A stretch of 64,000 bases of DNA, from NCBI GenBank assembly GCA_006384855.1, contig VCJN01000960.1:1-64000 (forward strand), read 5' to 3'. Made by a program: the position numbers and the translations under genes. This DNA comes from Tetraselmis striata. Lineage: Eukaryota > Chlorophyta > Chlorodendrophyceae > Chlorodendrales > Chlorodendraceae. The notes under the pieces were generated by a model, which worked only from the letters and a program-made list of their open reading frames with translations, was not told where the DNA came from and searched no databases. How positions within the stretch are numbered: the stretch's first letter is position 1; every line of letters begins with the position of its first letter. This document shows positions 51,401-62,966 of this stretch, in pieces.

Positions 51401-54400
51401 TTGTACGGACACTGCATCCCGTCCTTCACTAACGGATGTCGATGGGGAAATAAGAAAATTCGCCATTGGCAAACTTTTAGCGGTAGTGCGATGGGCTTTC
51501 TTGTATGATGTATACCGCTGTCCGGTATGACTTTATCTGAAGTACGACGGGAAAAGGTGAATGCGAATGCTTTCTTACTGGGGAATTTCTTCGCGACCTG
51601 CCGGCACACGTAGATGCGCTTTCAGTTTATAGGGTGGCCTTTCACCTTTTCTTGGAGAGTGTGCCGTTACGCAGCAGTAAGCAGGCAAAAGCATGTGAAC
51701 TGGTACCATGGGTAAGGAGTGGCACTGGGACGCACTGAACGTGCACGCGGGTGCAGGCGTACGCGCCCGGACCGGGCTCCGGCATGGTGGACCTCGGCGG
51801 CGAGGACAGCTTCCACGTGGAGGTGGACGGCTCGGGCGTGCTGGACACCTCCATCAGCCGGGTGTACGGCGCGCCGGGGGAGGACTCCACCGTGGGCGCG
51901 GACGACCTGTCGTCCGACGGGGGCGGCAGCTCGCTGGCGCTGTCCCCCGTCTGGGAGGTGAGCCGCCTTTGTACCCGAGCATCGACCATCTCTTTGAGTA
52001 TCAAGTAGTCAGGGACTAAGGAAACTCGCAAGTGCCAGTCACTGCAAGCGTAAGACAAGGGCTCCAAGAATGCTAAACGAAAATCGAAATTGCAGGATAC
52101 CTACGATAGCGCGAAGTGTAATTATGTTGTCGACTACTATGTTGAGTCGATTGAATACACTTATCCATTTACTTTCTTTCTCGGTGTTTTAGTGCAATTG
52201 GCCCGGGGTGGCCTATCCTTTTGGTGTCTCACCCACTCACGCCAACCTCGTGTTGGTTTAGTTAGAGCCTTCCCTAGTAAGTAGACCTGAGTGACATGGG
52301 ATTATAGGGAACTCGGTCTATATGTAGCTTTGATAACCTAATGACCCTACAGTGCCCCCCCCCCCCCCCCCCTTCCCCTCCTCAACACACACACACACAC
52401 ACTCCCACAACCACAAAACACTTTGTTGCCTGCAAAGCGGCGGGCTGATGCAGCACGCGGTGCCGCCGCCGCCGCCCACCCGCGGCTCCCCTTGCAGGTG
52501 CCGCGGTCGCCCCAGTTTGATCCCACCTTCACCAACGAGGTGTCCAACATCAAGCTGACGCCAGAGTACCTGGAGCCGCGGGTCGACGTCACGCAGCCGG
52601 CGCCCCCCGAGCAGCGGGAGCTGGACTTTGAGGCGCGCAGCGACGCACCATCAACTGCGAGCGGCATCTCGGAGGACATCCAGGTGCTTCTGGAGGGGGA
52701 ATGGGGGGGCAAAAATAGATAGGGCTAGGGTTTAAGAGGTTTAGCCCTATCGGTGGCCCTAGTCCAAGCAAAGGGGTGGATCTCGGAGGGCATCCACGTG
52801 TTGCTTTGTGGGGGGGATAGGGTGTAGGTGGGCCAAAATTAGGGTTTAAGGATTTCTGCCCTATTTCATAACCATAGTTCAAGCAAAGGGGTGCATATCA
52901 GAGGACATTGAGGTGCTGCTTTCTCAGTCTTTATTGGGGGCGGGGAGCTATGGTTTGGTGGTTTAGACCTAGTTCATAAACTCTCTGTTACGCAGAACGG
53001 GACATTCCGCTGGCTGTGGCTGTCCTAGGAGCCGCCGCTGACGCGGTGCTTCGGCGTGCAGGAGGTGCTGGAGGACTCGAGCCCTGGGGAGGAGGAGAAT
53101 GGGAGCCCGCTTGCCGCAGCTGAGGGGGCAGCGCCCGAGGTGACCCCCCCGCCCCCCCCCCCCCCTCGCGTCACCACCCCCTTCTTCTTACCCTTGTTTC
53201 ATGCCCGGCGTCGCATCACCGCCACGTCGGGCAGACATGGGCCCCTCCGTCCAGGGCCGAAGCCCCCCACGCCAAGATTCAACCCTACGTTACTCTCCCG
53301 CCAGTATCCTGGCCTTTCCACGCGACTCCGTTGTAACTGTTTACGGGTGTCGACGCACCACTATGCGCCCTTGTTATAAGCCTCCAAGTGGGCTTGCGTG
53401 CAATCTATCGGACCGTTTGCTATAGTCCCGCTTTAGTTTAGTCTATATTGTACCTCTGGCAGGCAGAGCAGGTTCTTATTACTCGCAGTGTTCTCATTCC
53501 CGCGGCGGCACCCGAGTTTGTTTGCTCGTTTTTGCTGGGCGATGCTGGGCGGCGATCCACTTCTAGAGACGACCTGTCAACCGCATGTCCTCAAGATGGC
53601 CCGTCACAACCCCCTGCCCCCAAGGACACTCATGCATCGCGTCATCACTGCCACCGGCCTCTGACGCCAATGCTCCCACCTGACCCACCTGGAGCCGCTG
53701 ACCTCAACCTGCTGGCATGCCCCAGCTCGCACTTCCGAATGGCCAAAGCGCCGCCACGCCAGCGTTTGGCCCAGCCGCGCCGCATTGACTCCCACACATG
53801 CGGGCACGAGCACATGTGTGTTGCCTCTATCCGCACTGCTCTCTAGGCATGCGTTGCTCTCCATTATTGTTCGGTCAACTCTCTCTCCCTTATTGCTCTC
53901 CAGTGATGGATGTATTGCCCCCCTTGTGACAGGACGCAACACTCTCCGCCTAAGCGTACCGGCCGGCCAGCACCGTATAGCGGAGCTCACTGTGCTTGCA
54001 TGCGTGGCCGCCCCGCAGGACGGAAGCGATGGAGAGGCCGCACCGCATGGCGGCCCGCGGGCGCTGGAGCCGCATTACGACAGCGTGTCCGAGGGCTACG
54101 CCTCGGAGGGCGAGGGCGAGGGTGCGGAGGACGACGAGCCGTCCGGGGGCGCCTCCACGCCTGAGGCTGTCGGCGCTGATGAGCGCGAGGCGCGCGGTGT
54201 GTCAGCTGCGTCATGCGGGCCGCTGCATGGGGAGCAGCCAGCTCCTAGCTCTGGCGTGGAGCTCGTCCAAGGCAGCGCAAAGGAGGAAGAGGAGGAGGCC
54301 GAGGCGGAGCGGCGGCGGATGGAGGAGGAGGAAGCAGAGGCCGAACAGCTTCGACTTTTTGCTGAGGAGGAAGCAGCTGATGCCGAGAGGCAGCGCGCTG

Positions 54401-57333
54401 CGGAGGCGGAGGCGGAGACGGAGAAGCAACGTGTTGCTGCAGAGGAGGAAGCTGCTGAGGCGGAGCGGCTTCGGGTTGTCGCGGAAGAGGAGGCCGAGGC
54501 GGAGAGGCTTCGGATTGTTGCTGAAGAGGAGGGAGCCGAGCGCCTGCGTATTGAGGAGGCTGAAGCACAGCGGCTTGAGGTGGTTGCGCAGGAGGCGGCA
54601 GCTGAGGCGGAGCGGCAGCAGGCTGCCGCTCAAGAGGCAACAGCTGAAGCCGAGAGGCTCCGCGTGGCTGAAGAGGAAGCTGAGGCGGAGCGGCTGCGGA
54701 TTCTTGCGGCGGAGGAGAAGGAGGCTGAGGCGGAGCAACAGCGCATCGCTGAAGAGGAGGCAAACGCAGAGCAGCTGCATATTGCGGAGGAGGCAGCTGA
54801 GGCGGAGCGGCTCCGATTGATTGCAGAAGAGGAGGCAGAGGCGGAGCGGCTGCGCATTGCGGAGGAGGAGGCAGAGGCGGAGCGGCAGCGCATTGCGGAG
54901 GAGGAGGCAGAGGCGGAGCGGCTGCGCATCGTGGAAGAGGAGGCGGAGGCGGAGCGGCAGCGCATCGTGGAAGAGGAGGCGGATGCGGAGCGGCTGCGCA
55001 TTGCGGAGGAGGAGGCGGAGACGGAGCGGCTGCGCATCGTGGAAGAGGAGGCGGAGGCGGAGCGGCTGCGCATCGTGGAAGAGGAAGCGGAGGCAGAGCG
55101 GCTGCGCATCGTGGAAGAGGAGGCGGAGGCGGAGCGGCAGCGCATTGCAGAGGAGGAGGCAGAGGCGGAGCAGCTTCGACTGGTTGCAGAAGAGGAGGCA
55201 GCCGAAGCGGAGCGGCAGCGCATTGCGGAGGAGGAGGCAGAGGCGGAGCGGCAACGCGTTGCGGAGGAGGAGGCGGAGGCGGAGCGGCTGCGCATCGTGG
55301 AAGAGGAGGCGGAGGCGGAGCGGCAGCGCATCGTGGAAGAGGAAGCGGAGGCAGAGCGCCTGCGCATTGCGGAGGAGGCTGAGGCGGAGCGGCTGCGCAT
55401 TGCGGAGGAGGAGTCAGAGGCGGAGCAGCTTCGACTGGTTGCAGTAGAGGAGGCAGCTGAGGCGGAGCGGCTTCGACTTGTTGCGGAAGAGGAGGCTGAA
55501 GCAGAGAGGCAGCGCATCGTGGAGGAGGAAGCGGAGGCGGAAAGAATTCGGATTGAGGAGACGGAGGAGGCAGAGGCGGAGCGGCTGCGGATCCTTGAGG
55601 AGGAGGAAGCGGAGCGGCTTCGACTTGTTGCGGAGGAGAAGGCAGCCGAGGCGGGGCGGCTTCGGCTTGTTGCTGAAGAGGAGGCGGCTGAGGCGGAGCG
55701 GCAGCGCATCGCCGAAGAGGAGAAAGAGGCGGAGCGGCTGCGGACGGCCGCTGCGGAGGAGGCCGAGGCTGCCGCTCAGGGCTCCCAGAGGCGGCGAGGG
55801 CCGGGAGGAGCCCAGCCTTGAGGAGGAGTACCGCCACAAGAACCTCGACGTCTCCTCGTCTCTGGAAGTCTCGGGAGTGGCGTCCTCCTCGCCGGATGCG
55901 TCGGGCGGCGAGCCGCTGCAGTCGCTGGCGGAGGAGGCCGACGCGGAGTCTGCTCCCCTGAGGAGCGCAGAGCCGCCGCGCCTCACGCACGAGCTGCTCA
56001 ACCCCGGGCAGCGGACGCCAGACGAGACGGCGGCGGCGGCCAAGCAGGCGGCAGCAGCGGCGGCTCCGGCGGCCGGCTTTGGGCACCGCTGGTCCGCCGC
56101 CAAGCTGGGCGGCGATGACTGCGGCGGCGACGGCATTTACGAGGAGTGCTACGAGGAGATGCTGGAGGAGGCGGCGGCGGACGACGACTCGGACGCCACG
56201 CCCGGCGGGGAGCCGCGGCCGCCCAGCCCCAAGACGGTGGCGCGCATGGAGGAGTGGTACGCCCTGAATGAGCGCTGCGAGAAGGTGCGCAGCCATCATA
56301 CCCCCCCCCCCCCCCCCCCGGCCCGCCCCCACCACCCCCATCGCATGCCTGTTGCGCTCGGAATTCCCCGACAGTGCAGCCGGTGCAAGACACACGACGC
56401 TTGCAATGTACATTGTAGACATGTGCCGGCATAATCTCGAGCGGTGCGGCGCTTGGTATGCCTATCTTCGTGACGGACAGCTTTGTTGCTGGCACGATGC
56501 CCAGGCATGCTGTGGTGGGAGGTGTGTTGGTTTCGAATTGGATATACAGTCATTTGTGTGGGAGGGTGGAGAGAGCGCGTGCGGAGCATCGGGGTATGGC
56601 ATGTAGTTGTCTGGCAGTGGTGACCATATCGGTACCCGAATTGAGGACCCACCCCCCCCCCCCCCCCCCCCGCCAACCACCACCACCACCACCCGGGTCC
56701 CTCAGGATTATTCCGGAGGCCGCGGAGGGCTGTAGCGCTTTTAGCATCCCACTGTCTTCAATATACTGCCATAAATGCAACCGCCGCTAGTCATTCGTTC
56801 ATTACTCGAGGTATGGTGCGTAACAAGCATGGTTGAACCCCCGACGAAGCGGACCTTGAAGTGGTGGCTAGGCTCGGGGGCATCACCCATGTGTGATCCG
56901 GACTGCAGCCCAATTATACTTATATGCATGAACACGCATGGATTTCCAATACATATAGAATATGTATGTAGATACGTATATTTGTCCTACATGCTTAGAA
57001 TAAGTCCTCCGCTGCCATCTGATTTCCTCCCTTCATTCTCGCAGCGCGAGGCGGAGGCCAAGACTGCTGCACCAGGCCCGCCGCCCGGCTGGAAACCCCG
57101 GCCGCCGGACTCCCTGGAGGTGAGGCCGCCCGGGATGCTGGCGGATCCCTGGCTGGGCGTTGCGACGCTCCGTGCGGCCGCGGCGTGCGGCGCTGAGCTG
57201 AAGGCGCGCGCTGTGTCGCTCCCCGCCGCAGGAGGCGCTCACGGAGGCGCTCAAGCAGTTTTCGATGCTCGTGTTGCAGGAGCAGCCGGACGACGTCAAG
57301 CGCTTTGCCGCGCGGTGAGTCCACATTTATATC

Positions 57334-57400
<67 letters not shown>

Positions 57401-57807
57401 ATCGTACTAAGTTTATCCGGCGCCCTGCTGAGGACAATGACGGGCACGTCCTTGGCGGGGCATTGCCGATTTTATAACTGGGGCTACCCATTATGATTTG
57501 GTTCATTTAACTTTATTTACTGCCTCATGAGTGCCCACTTCAGAATCTTTTCTTTGATTGTCAGCTCAGCTTAATAATGATGACTTTTTTGTAACTGCAG
57601 TATAATTAAGAGCCTTACGTGGAGCTGTAAGTGGTTTAGGGGCAATTGGCAAAGCTGCCAAGCCCTTCAATTACTGGTTTTATCATCATTGTGGTTATAA
57701 GGAACTACCTTACTGCCGGACCAGCGAGGATGGAATGATTACCTGAGGCCGCGCCGCGTGTCTGCAGGTACTTTGCGGAGGCCGCGCGCCGCCAAGGCAG
57801 CGCCTAG
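48441..57807 (+). CDS. large acidic repeat protein with C-terminal RIIa docking domain (5' end missing)
   Basis: Phase-consistent exons: 48441-48620, 48799-50041, 50686-51206, 51757-51957, 52498-52683, 53062-53139, 54019-56284, 57045-57119, 57232-57314, 57768-57807 (stop TAG), about 1620 residues plus an unseen start. Order: a basic KIAGLVGRWEQLSAG segment; acidic region with five 46-residue repeats (MTMSPLRGDEAVRRVGLEEQ...); poly-Glu; a very long Glu/Arg hendecad region (EEEAEAERLRI) predicted as a single alpha-helix or coiled coil; then DSLE-EALTEALKQFSMLVLQEQ-PDDVKRFAARYFAEAARRQ at the end, a clear RIIa-type dimerisation/docking module as in PKA regulatory subunits, CABYR and radial-spoke/FAP proteins. 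This suggests a scaffold binding AKAP-like helices in the flagellum. Exon 54019-56284 is 3n+1 long: the frame shifts near 55775-55800. Confidence 0.75.
49135..49824 (+). repeat. five 138-bp (46-aa) coding repeats
   Basis: Units start at 49135, 49273, 49411, 49549 and 49687, each encoding a variant of SPLRGDEAVRRVGLEE followed by GSIIDLESEEGELAAEDEAE. The last degenerates after about 15 residues. Confidence 0.9.
50065..50122 (+). repeat. poly-C plus (CA)n compound tract, intron of RIIa gene
   Basis: C-run starting 24 bases after the GT donor at 50042, then an imperfect (CA)n. Confidence 0.95.
52355..52402 (+). repeat. poly-C plus (CA)n compound tract, intron of RIIa gene
   Basis: C-run and (CA)9, here nearer the 3' splice site (AG at 52497). 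Confidence 0.95.
52664..52921 (+). repeat. 116-bp tandem repeat spanning an exon end
   Basis: ATCTCGGAGGACATCCAGGT (52667, the exon end with its donor) recurs degenerately at about 52780 and 52896, each followed by a GGGTTTAAG..CCCTA..TCCAAGCAAAGGGGTG block. Confidence 0.75.
54280..55770 (+). repeat. 33-bp coding repeat (11-aa hendecads)
   Basis: Dozens of units encoding EEEAEAERLRI or EEEAEAERQRI with A/V at the variable position. An 11-residue period of alternating acidic and basic charges is typical of single alpha-helices/coiled coils. Confidence 0.9.
57336..57397. repeat. (TA)n microsatellite
   Basis: About 60 bases of alternating TA in the last intron of the RIIa gene. Confidence 0.95.
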
Positions 57808-59117
57808 CAGCCTTCCGGCGCCGCGCTGCGCTCGAGGCACCGCTGCACTGGGAAGCCGGGGCGGAGCTAGAGAGGCGGCGAGGGGGGCAGCAGTGCGCGT
57901 GGCCATGGATGTATCGGACAGTGAAAATGCTGGTTTGAGAAAAGATCAGCTAACCTCGCTCCTTCCGATCCTATTCCCGCATGTGGACCTGCCCTGTCTG
58001 CCAAAACCGATCGCCCGCTCAGTACTCGCTGCTCCATAGAGCTGTGGCAGCTCTGTCCCTAAGAGTTTGGAAAAGAACAGTGCACGATCATATGTGCGGT
58101 TGGGGTGCAAACCACTGAACGAGCAGCGAGGAAGTAGAATGGAGATGGTCCAGCTATCTAGTCCAATGGGGTCATTGCACAAACCACTACGGCTACGCAA
58201 TCACCCCTCCTGCCATGTACTTGCCAGACGATGCAATGGGGTGCGTGAATAATATCTGTTCGGAGTCAGAACCAGTAGCGCTTAACAATATAAATGAAGG
58301 AAAAAAGGCGCTTCCGTCCTAAAATTTCCCTTGCGGTCAACTACTTGCTCACACCCGGGGAACGATACGGTTGCGCAAACATCGCTTTGCGGCCCTCCGA
58401 GCGAACGTTCGATTGTGCGGCTCAAGTTCGCCAGGCGCCGCCGGCAGACACTTAAGCCCATGAGAGACAGAAATGAGAGAAATCTCTATTGTTGCGAAAC
58501 AGGAGGGGAGATGTGAATGTGTAATACAGTATGTGTTACATCATGTTGAGCCTACGGGTTCCGATGCGGTGATAGGGACACTGCGAATAAGAAGCTGCGA
58601 CGATGCCTACCAGAGGCAAAATGTAGACGAAACTATAGTGAAGTTATAGCGAATGCTCTTTTACGATGCATGCAAGCCCGACCTGAGACTACATAAAAAG
58701 ACTAAAAGAGTTGTTACAGGTGCGTCGGCGCCCGTAGCAATTAACCCCTCCAGTCATGTTGGGCGATAGCGGGTCGTTTCCATTGACACAGCACACGGGA
58801 ACGGGGGATATGCCCACTTCTTCTGGTTTAAACATGGACCATTCTAAATTCCCCTGAGATCACATGGAATCCGACACAAAAGAAATCCGACACAAGGGGG
58901 AAATCCGGCTGTAAAAGACATTTTGTTCGCAATGAAACGCAAATGTGCATGTTACTTATTCAATAGGGCGTGTCAAAAATCGAAACCGCTGCGCGGATTT
59001 ATCACGGGCCGTGGCCTGAAAAAAAAGTGGGGTGATTTGCAAGGTCCGTGCGCTGTGGGTGCTTCCCCATCAACCTGGCGCTGCCGCCAAGCCAGGTGTA
59101 TCTTCTGGCCCGTGCCG
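57808..59117. other. no recognisable gene
   Basis: 3' flank of the RIIa gene and 3' flank of the minus-strand SET gene. Short frames only, no repeats of note. Confidence 0.5.
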
Positions 59118-61338
59118 CTACTCCAGCTCCAGCTCCTCGCGCCCCTGCCAGAAAGTGCGCCCATAATCCACCAGGAGCTCCTCCCCTGCGGGACAGAGCG
59201 GTCATTGTCGTCAGCGCTGAGCAGCCCGATACTTTGTTGGTGCCCAATGCACTCCAGGCACCGGCATGCGCTGCTGCCAGGCTTGCAACCGGCCAGCGAG
59301 ACGCCTACCTGGCCGGATGTCGCGCGAAGCGTAGAACCAGATGCGCCCCTGGCGGCGGTCGTACCAGCGCACGACATTGTTTCGCAGCCTGCCAGCAAGG
59401 AAGCAGGAAGGGAGAAAGGCAGCTCAGCGGCGCTGCGACTGGCCGCCGCATGGCGGATCGCTCTACCCCACCGCCATGACATATAAAATCGCGGTATCGT
59501 GGCAGCGATGACCGGGCCAGGCAGCCTCATGGCCAACCGGTGCTCAAATGCGCGCTAGTAGTAGTATGAACTACATACCAATGCACACGCCCTGTGAGGC
59601 AGCGGGAAAGGCGCCGATGCGACTACGAGAATCCCTAGAAAACGCCTTCAATCGGAGTCGCATATCAGTACACACACCACCTATGGGAACATTCTATGTG
59701 TTTTAATTCCGATGGTATATTAATCTTCTCGTATATCCATTCATTGAATCTAGACAAAATTCCGTGACTATTTGGTATATATTTGGCCTTCGGCAGGTAG
59801 GGCGACTCTCGTTTACTCGCGGTGTAACTGTCACCGCGCCTGCACCCATGCTTAAAGTGGATCACCCGTAGCACATGCGTTGTTGCTGTAGTAGACCCTC
59901 AGCCCGATCCAACGCGGCCTCGTAAGACATGTGGGCCTGCGCTTGTCAATTTGACAACGTTCCGAGACAGTAAGCTCTCAGCTTGGAGTGAGGCGCCGCG
60001 CCGCCCGACCGGCGCGCCTCACCTGGAGTGGTTGACGTGGCCAGCGGTGAAGTCATTCCCCTGGGAGGCAACGGCCGCGTCAATGACGCGCTCGGCATCC
60101 AGCATCATGCAGTAGTCCGACACGCCGTCCGGGTACCTGGACAGATCCGGCGGCCGGTCAGCGCTCGCTGAACCGCACTGTGCCGCCCGAAATGCTGCCA
60201 GCATCGTCGGAAGGGGCTGACCCAGGATGAGAGTTGCCGGCTGTCAGTGACTGGCTGCGGTCGGCGGGGGCGGCTACCTCTGGAAGTACTCCACGTTGCT
60301 CAGCATGTCGCCTTCGTACTCGGTCAGCATCGTGTCCTTGGGGATCGCCGTCGTGGCAAAGGCGCCGCGCCCTGCGCCGAAACCCACAGCAGCAGCGCCC
60401 CATCATGGCAACAGCCGAGGAGACGATGGGGGTGGGGGGGGGTGGGAGAGGAAGGGATGCCATCTGCCGACTGAAGGCAGCCGGAATCGTGCCGCTGCTG
60501 ACAGCAGCTCCAAATAAGCGACTCCTGCGTGCATCTCCTGAGAGCATCCGCATTTACTGACTGCTGCGACCAGCGTCTGTAGACTACTCCCGACTAGACA
60601 GGTCGATGCATCAGGCCACAAAACAACATATTTCCAGGATCCTGGGCATCTTTCTCCGCCCCTAACATTATCTACGCAGAGCATGTGTTAATGCTTGCAT
60701 TGGTGCTGGAATACCGCACAACAGCAGGTGAAACCGCTAATCAAACTGTCATACTAAGTGCTTCTAAGTACACAATTTATTGCACATGCGAAAAGATGGC
60801 TGCGTGGCGCAGACAGTGTATATCCATCGAGTTTTGGCGCGGCACAAAACGGATTTCAAGAGTAAACAAGCGGTTGCCTTTTGAGTCGGTATTCAGACGA
60901 ACGAAAATATCATTGAGTTACAGCGGAATTTGAGAAAGTCCGCCTGGGCGGCCCTCCTAAATCTCTTTAGAATATATACTTTCTTCCTGCCGCACCATGC
61001 CCATACTGCTGTGAGGTGTAGTGGTAATGATACCCATAGTTCAATGATACACTGCACCACACAAAAATATACCTAACAGTATTGTGACACCAAGCGAGAT
61101 GGATGCAATGCACGCCAATTTTGTGGAGTGGTGTAAAGCATGGGAAGCTTTTGCCCCTCCCCTCACTGCCTACCTCGCGCATCGCCCGTCTGGCGCACCG
61201 CCACGTCTCCGGGCCGGATGGCCCCTCCGGAGGGCCGGACGCCCGGTTGCGCATACATGCGCCCGCCGACGCACTCAAGCGTTGCCAGCCGCCCAACCTG
61301 CACGGCACAGTCGCCCCCTGCGCGCCGCCAAGATGCAT
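59118..61338 (-). CDS. SET-domain protein (histone-lysine methyltransferase-like), 5' end missing
   Basis: Five phase-matched exons on the minus strand: 61338-61174, 60371-60278, 60136-60023, 59388-59309, 59185-59118 (stop at 59118). Together ~172 residues forming a SET domain: GDARGRGAFATTAIPKDTML, TEYEGDMLSNVEYFQR, MMLDAERVIDA, the cofactor-site motif GHVNHSRLRNNV, then RIWFYASRDIRPGEELLVDYG and a short acidic tail. NHS (for NHxxxPN) and the ELLVDYG block with its Tyr are the S-adenosylmethionine and catalytic elements, so activity is plausible; the lysine target is unknown. It ends without a post-SET Cys cluster. The intron between the first two exons is 802 nt. N-terminal exons beyond 61338 were not found. 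Confidence 0.8.
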
Positions 61339-62219
61339 CTGTCAAGTCACCGCTTCACGCTGCTGCCGCTGCTCCGCTATGCCGGCCGGCTAGGCATCGA
61401 GAAGCGGTTGAGGATCTACCACAAAAGGGCTGCGCTCCCCGGCTGGGAGAGAAAATATAAACGCTACCCTTGGTTATGGTCCAGTACCGTCTGCTAAGAG
61501 AAGGTCGAAATGGGAGCACGAGAAGGCGCATGGTGGATTGTGCTTTGTCTGGGAGCGCGTTGTCAAGGCGAGGTATAGTTATATCAAGTGACGTGCGTCA
61601 AGTGCAAGCGCGGGGTCGGATTTTAATCATCACTAGTGCGGAATCTCCAGCTGCAGTATAATTTAGTTTATATTGGATTATTCAAACGCCACAGTCATAT
61701 GTAGTGTCAAGCACACGAGACCGCTGCGCTGCAGTATCTCGTTGGCCTCCGCTCTTGCCCCCTAAAATCAGAATCACCCGGGGGCGTTTCCCTTTCAAGA
61801 GCGGCGAATAGATCGTAAGGCGACGATTGAACCCGCGCCAGGATCGGACGGCTCTGTAATTTGTGTCAGGATTCCTTCACCGCGTGATGGAAATAGCAGT
61901 AGCAGTACAGTTAATCCCGTACTTGGTAGAACAAAGGGCTCTGGGTTATCTCGCGCCACTATAATAGCAATGCTTGCGTACTGCATTGAAATCCGACGCT
62001 GCACTTGGAATACTGTTGGGCCGAAAACTGGAGGAAATGAGATGACAAGCAGTCCATAATATCGTGTAGGACAGCAATGAGGCGATATCATTCTGGTCCG
62101 GTTGTTTCCTATATGCCCCATGTAAACAAAGTTACGCATCAGCTTCATGCATATATCTTGAAGCTGAATTCACCATTACGTTCCAAATTCTTTGTCTAGA
62201 GAGTGCGAAATGCACTAGC
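61339..62219. other. no gene resolved
   Basis: May contain upstream exon(s) of the SET gene; nothing convincing is visible. The sequence is lower in GC than its flanks. Confidence 0.4.
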
Positions 62220-62407
62220 CTAACCTCTCTTTGCTATGGCAGTCAGCACAGTTGGAGCAGGAGGTGGCGGTAGCGGTGCAAGATGTGCCCAACGTGCACA
62301 AACGTGACATAGTGTGGATTGGGGCACCCGGCATGAGCGGCTGATCCCATTGCAATGCAGCCTCTTGACAGACGGCACTGCCCTCTGACTTAAAATGAGG
62401 AAGAGGA

Positions 62408-62427
62408 GGGGGGGGGGGGGGGGGGGG
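62408..62427 (-). repeat. poly-G tract (poly-C on the minus strand)
   Basis: About 20 G on the plus strand, downstream of the membrane-protein exons in the minus-strand direction. Confidence 0.9.
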
Positions 62428-62499
62428 AGAGATGCAAAGCTTCCATAACACTGATGATACCGGCATAGTAACAACTGATTCCGTCGCACTGACAGCCTG

Positions 62500-62966
62500 A
62501 ACATGGTCCCAAACGCTGCCTTGACATACGCACCGAGTTGCGGCAGAGTGACGCCGCCTACCATTGCTGCGCCCGCAGATACGAGCATTGGCACCAGCCT
62601 GCATGGGGAGGGGGCGGGTGGCATGAGGGTGACCCGTCAGTCCGCCACTGGACGCGTTGCTTGCGTTGATCCCCCGGGTGAGTGCGCAGATTGGTCGGCA
62701 GACGCCGGGGGTCACCCCGGGGGAGGCTGCCCGGCGGTGTCACAGGAGTCCAGCGCGCCCAGCAGCGCCAAGCCCGTTCCCATGATGCCGACCGCGAACG
62801 CCAGACCTGTCTCCCTGCGCCCGTGGGGGGCGGCCCAGGTGAGAGAGGAGCGCGCCGCCATGGGTGCTGGGTCAGACAGTGCTGCTAGTCCAATGCGGTG
62901 GGGTGAGCAGGCGCGTACCTCACGCGCCGCCTCCTGTCCAGCTCTTCAGCCAGCTGCAGGTTCAAC
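62500..62966 (-). CDS. small membrane protein, partial gene
   Basis: Three phase-matched exons on the minus strand: 62966-62919 (LNLQLAEELDRRRRVR), 62814-62716 (ETGLAFAVGIMGTGLALLGA plus LDSCDTAGQPPP) and from 62598 down (GLVPMLVSAGAAMVGGVTLP, then QLGAYVKAAFGTMF). Two hydrophobic segments of about 20 residues each would span a membrane, preceded by an Arg-rich stretch. I do not recognise the family. The 5' exons and the true 3' end are not resolved: the last frame runs on to 62220 but passes through a G-run that is probably intronic. Confidence 0.5.

Noticed and set aside
53785-54018. Extension of the Glu-rich exon upstream to 53785
   Set aside because: Open by chance; the AG at 54018 gives the phase that continues exon 53062-53139, and upstream residues are not acidic.
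54211-56422. 725-residue Pro-rich and 347-residue Leu-rich minus-strand frames
   Set aside because: Antisense reflections of the Glu/Arg hendecad repeats.
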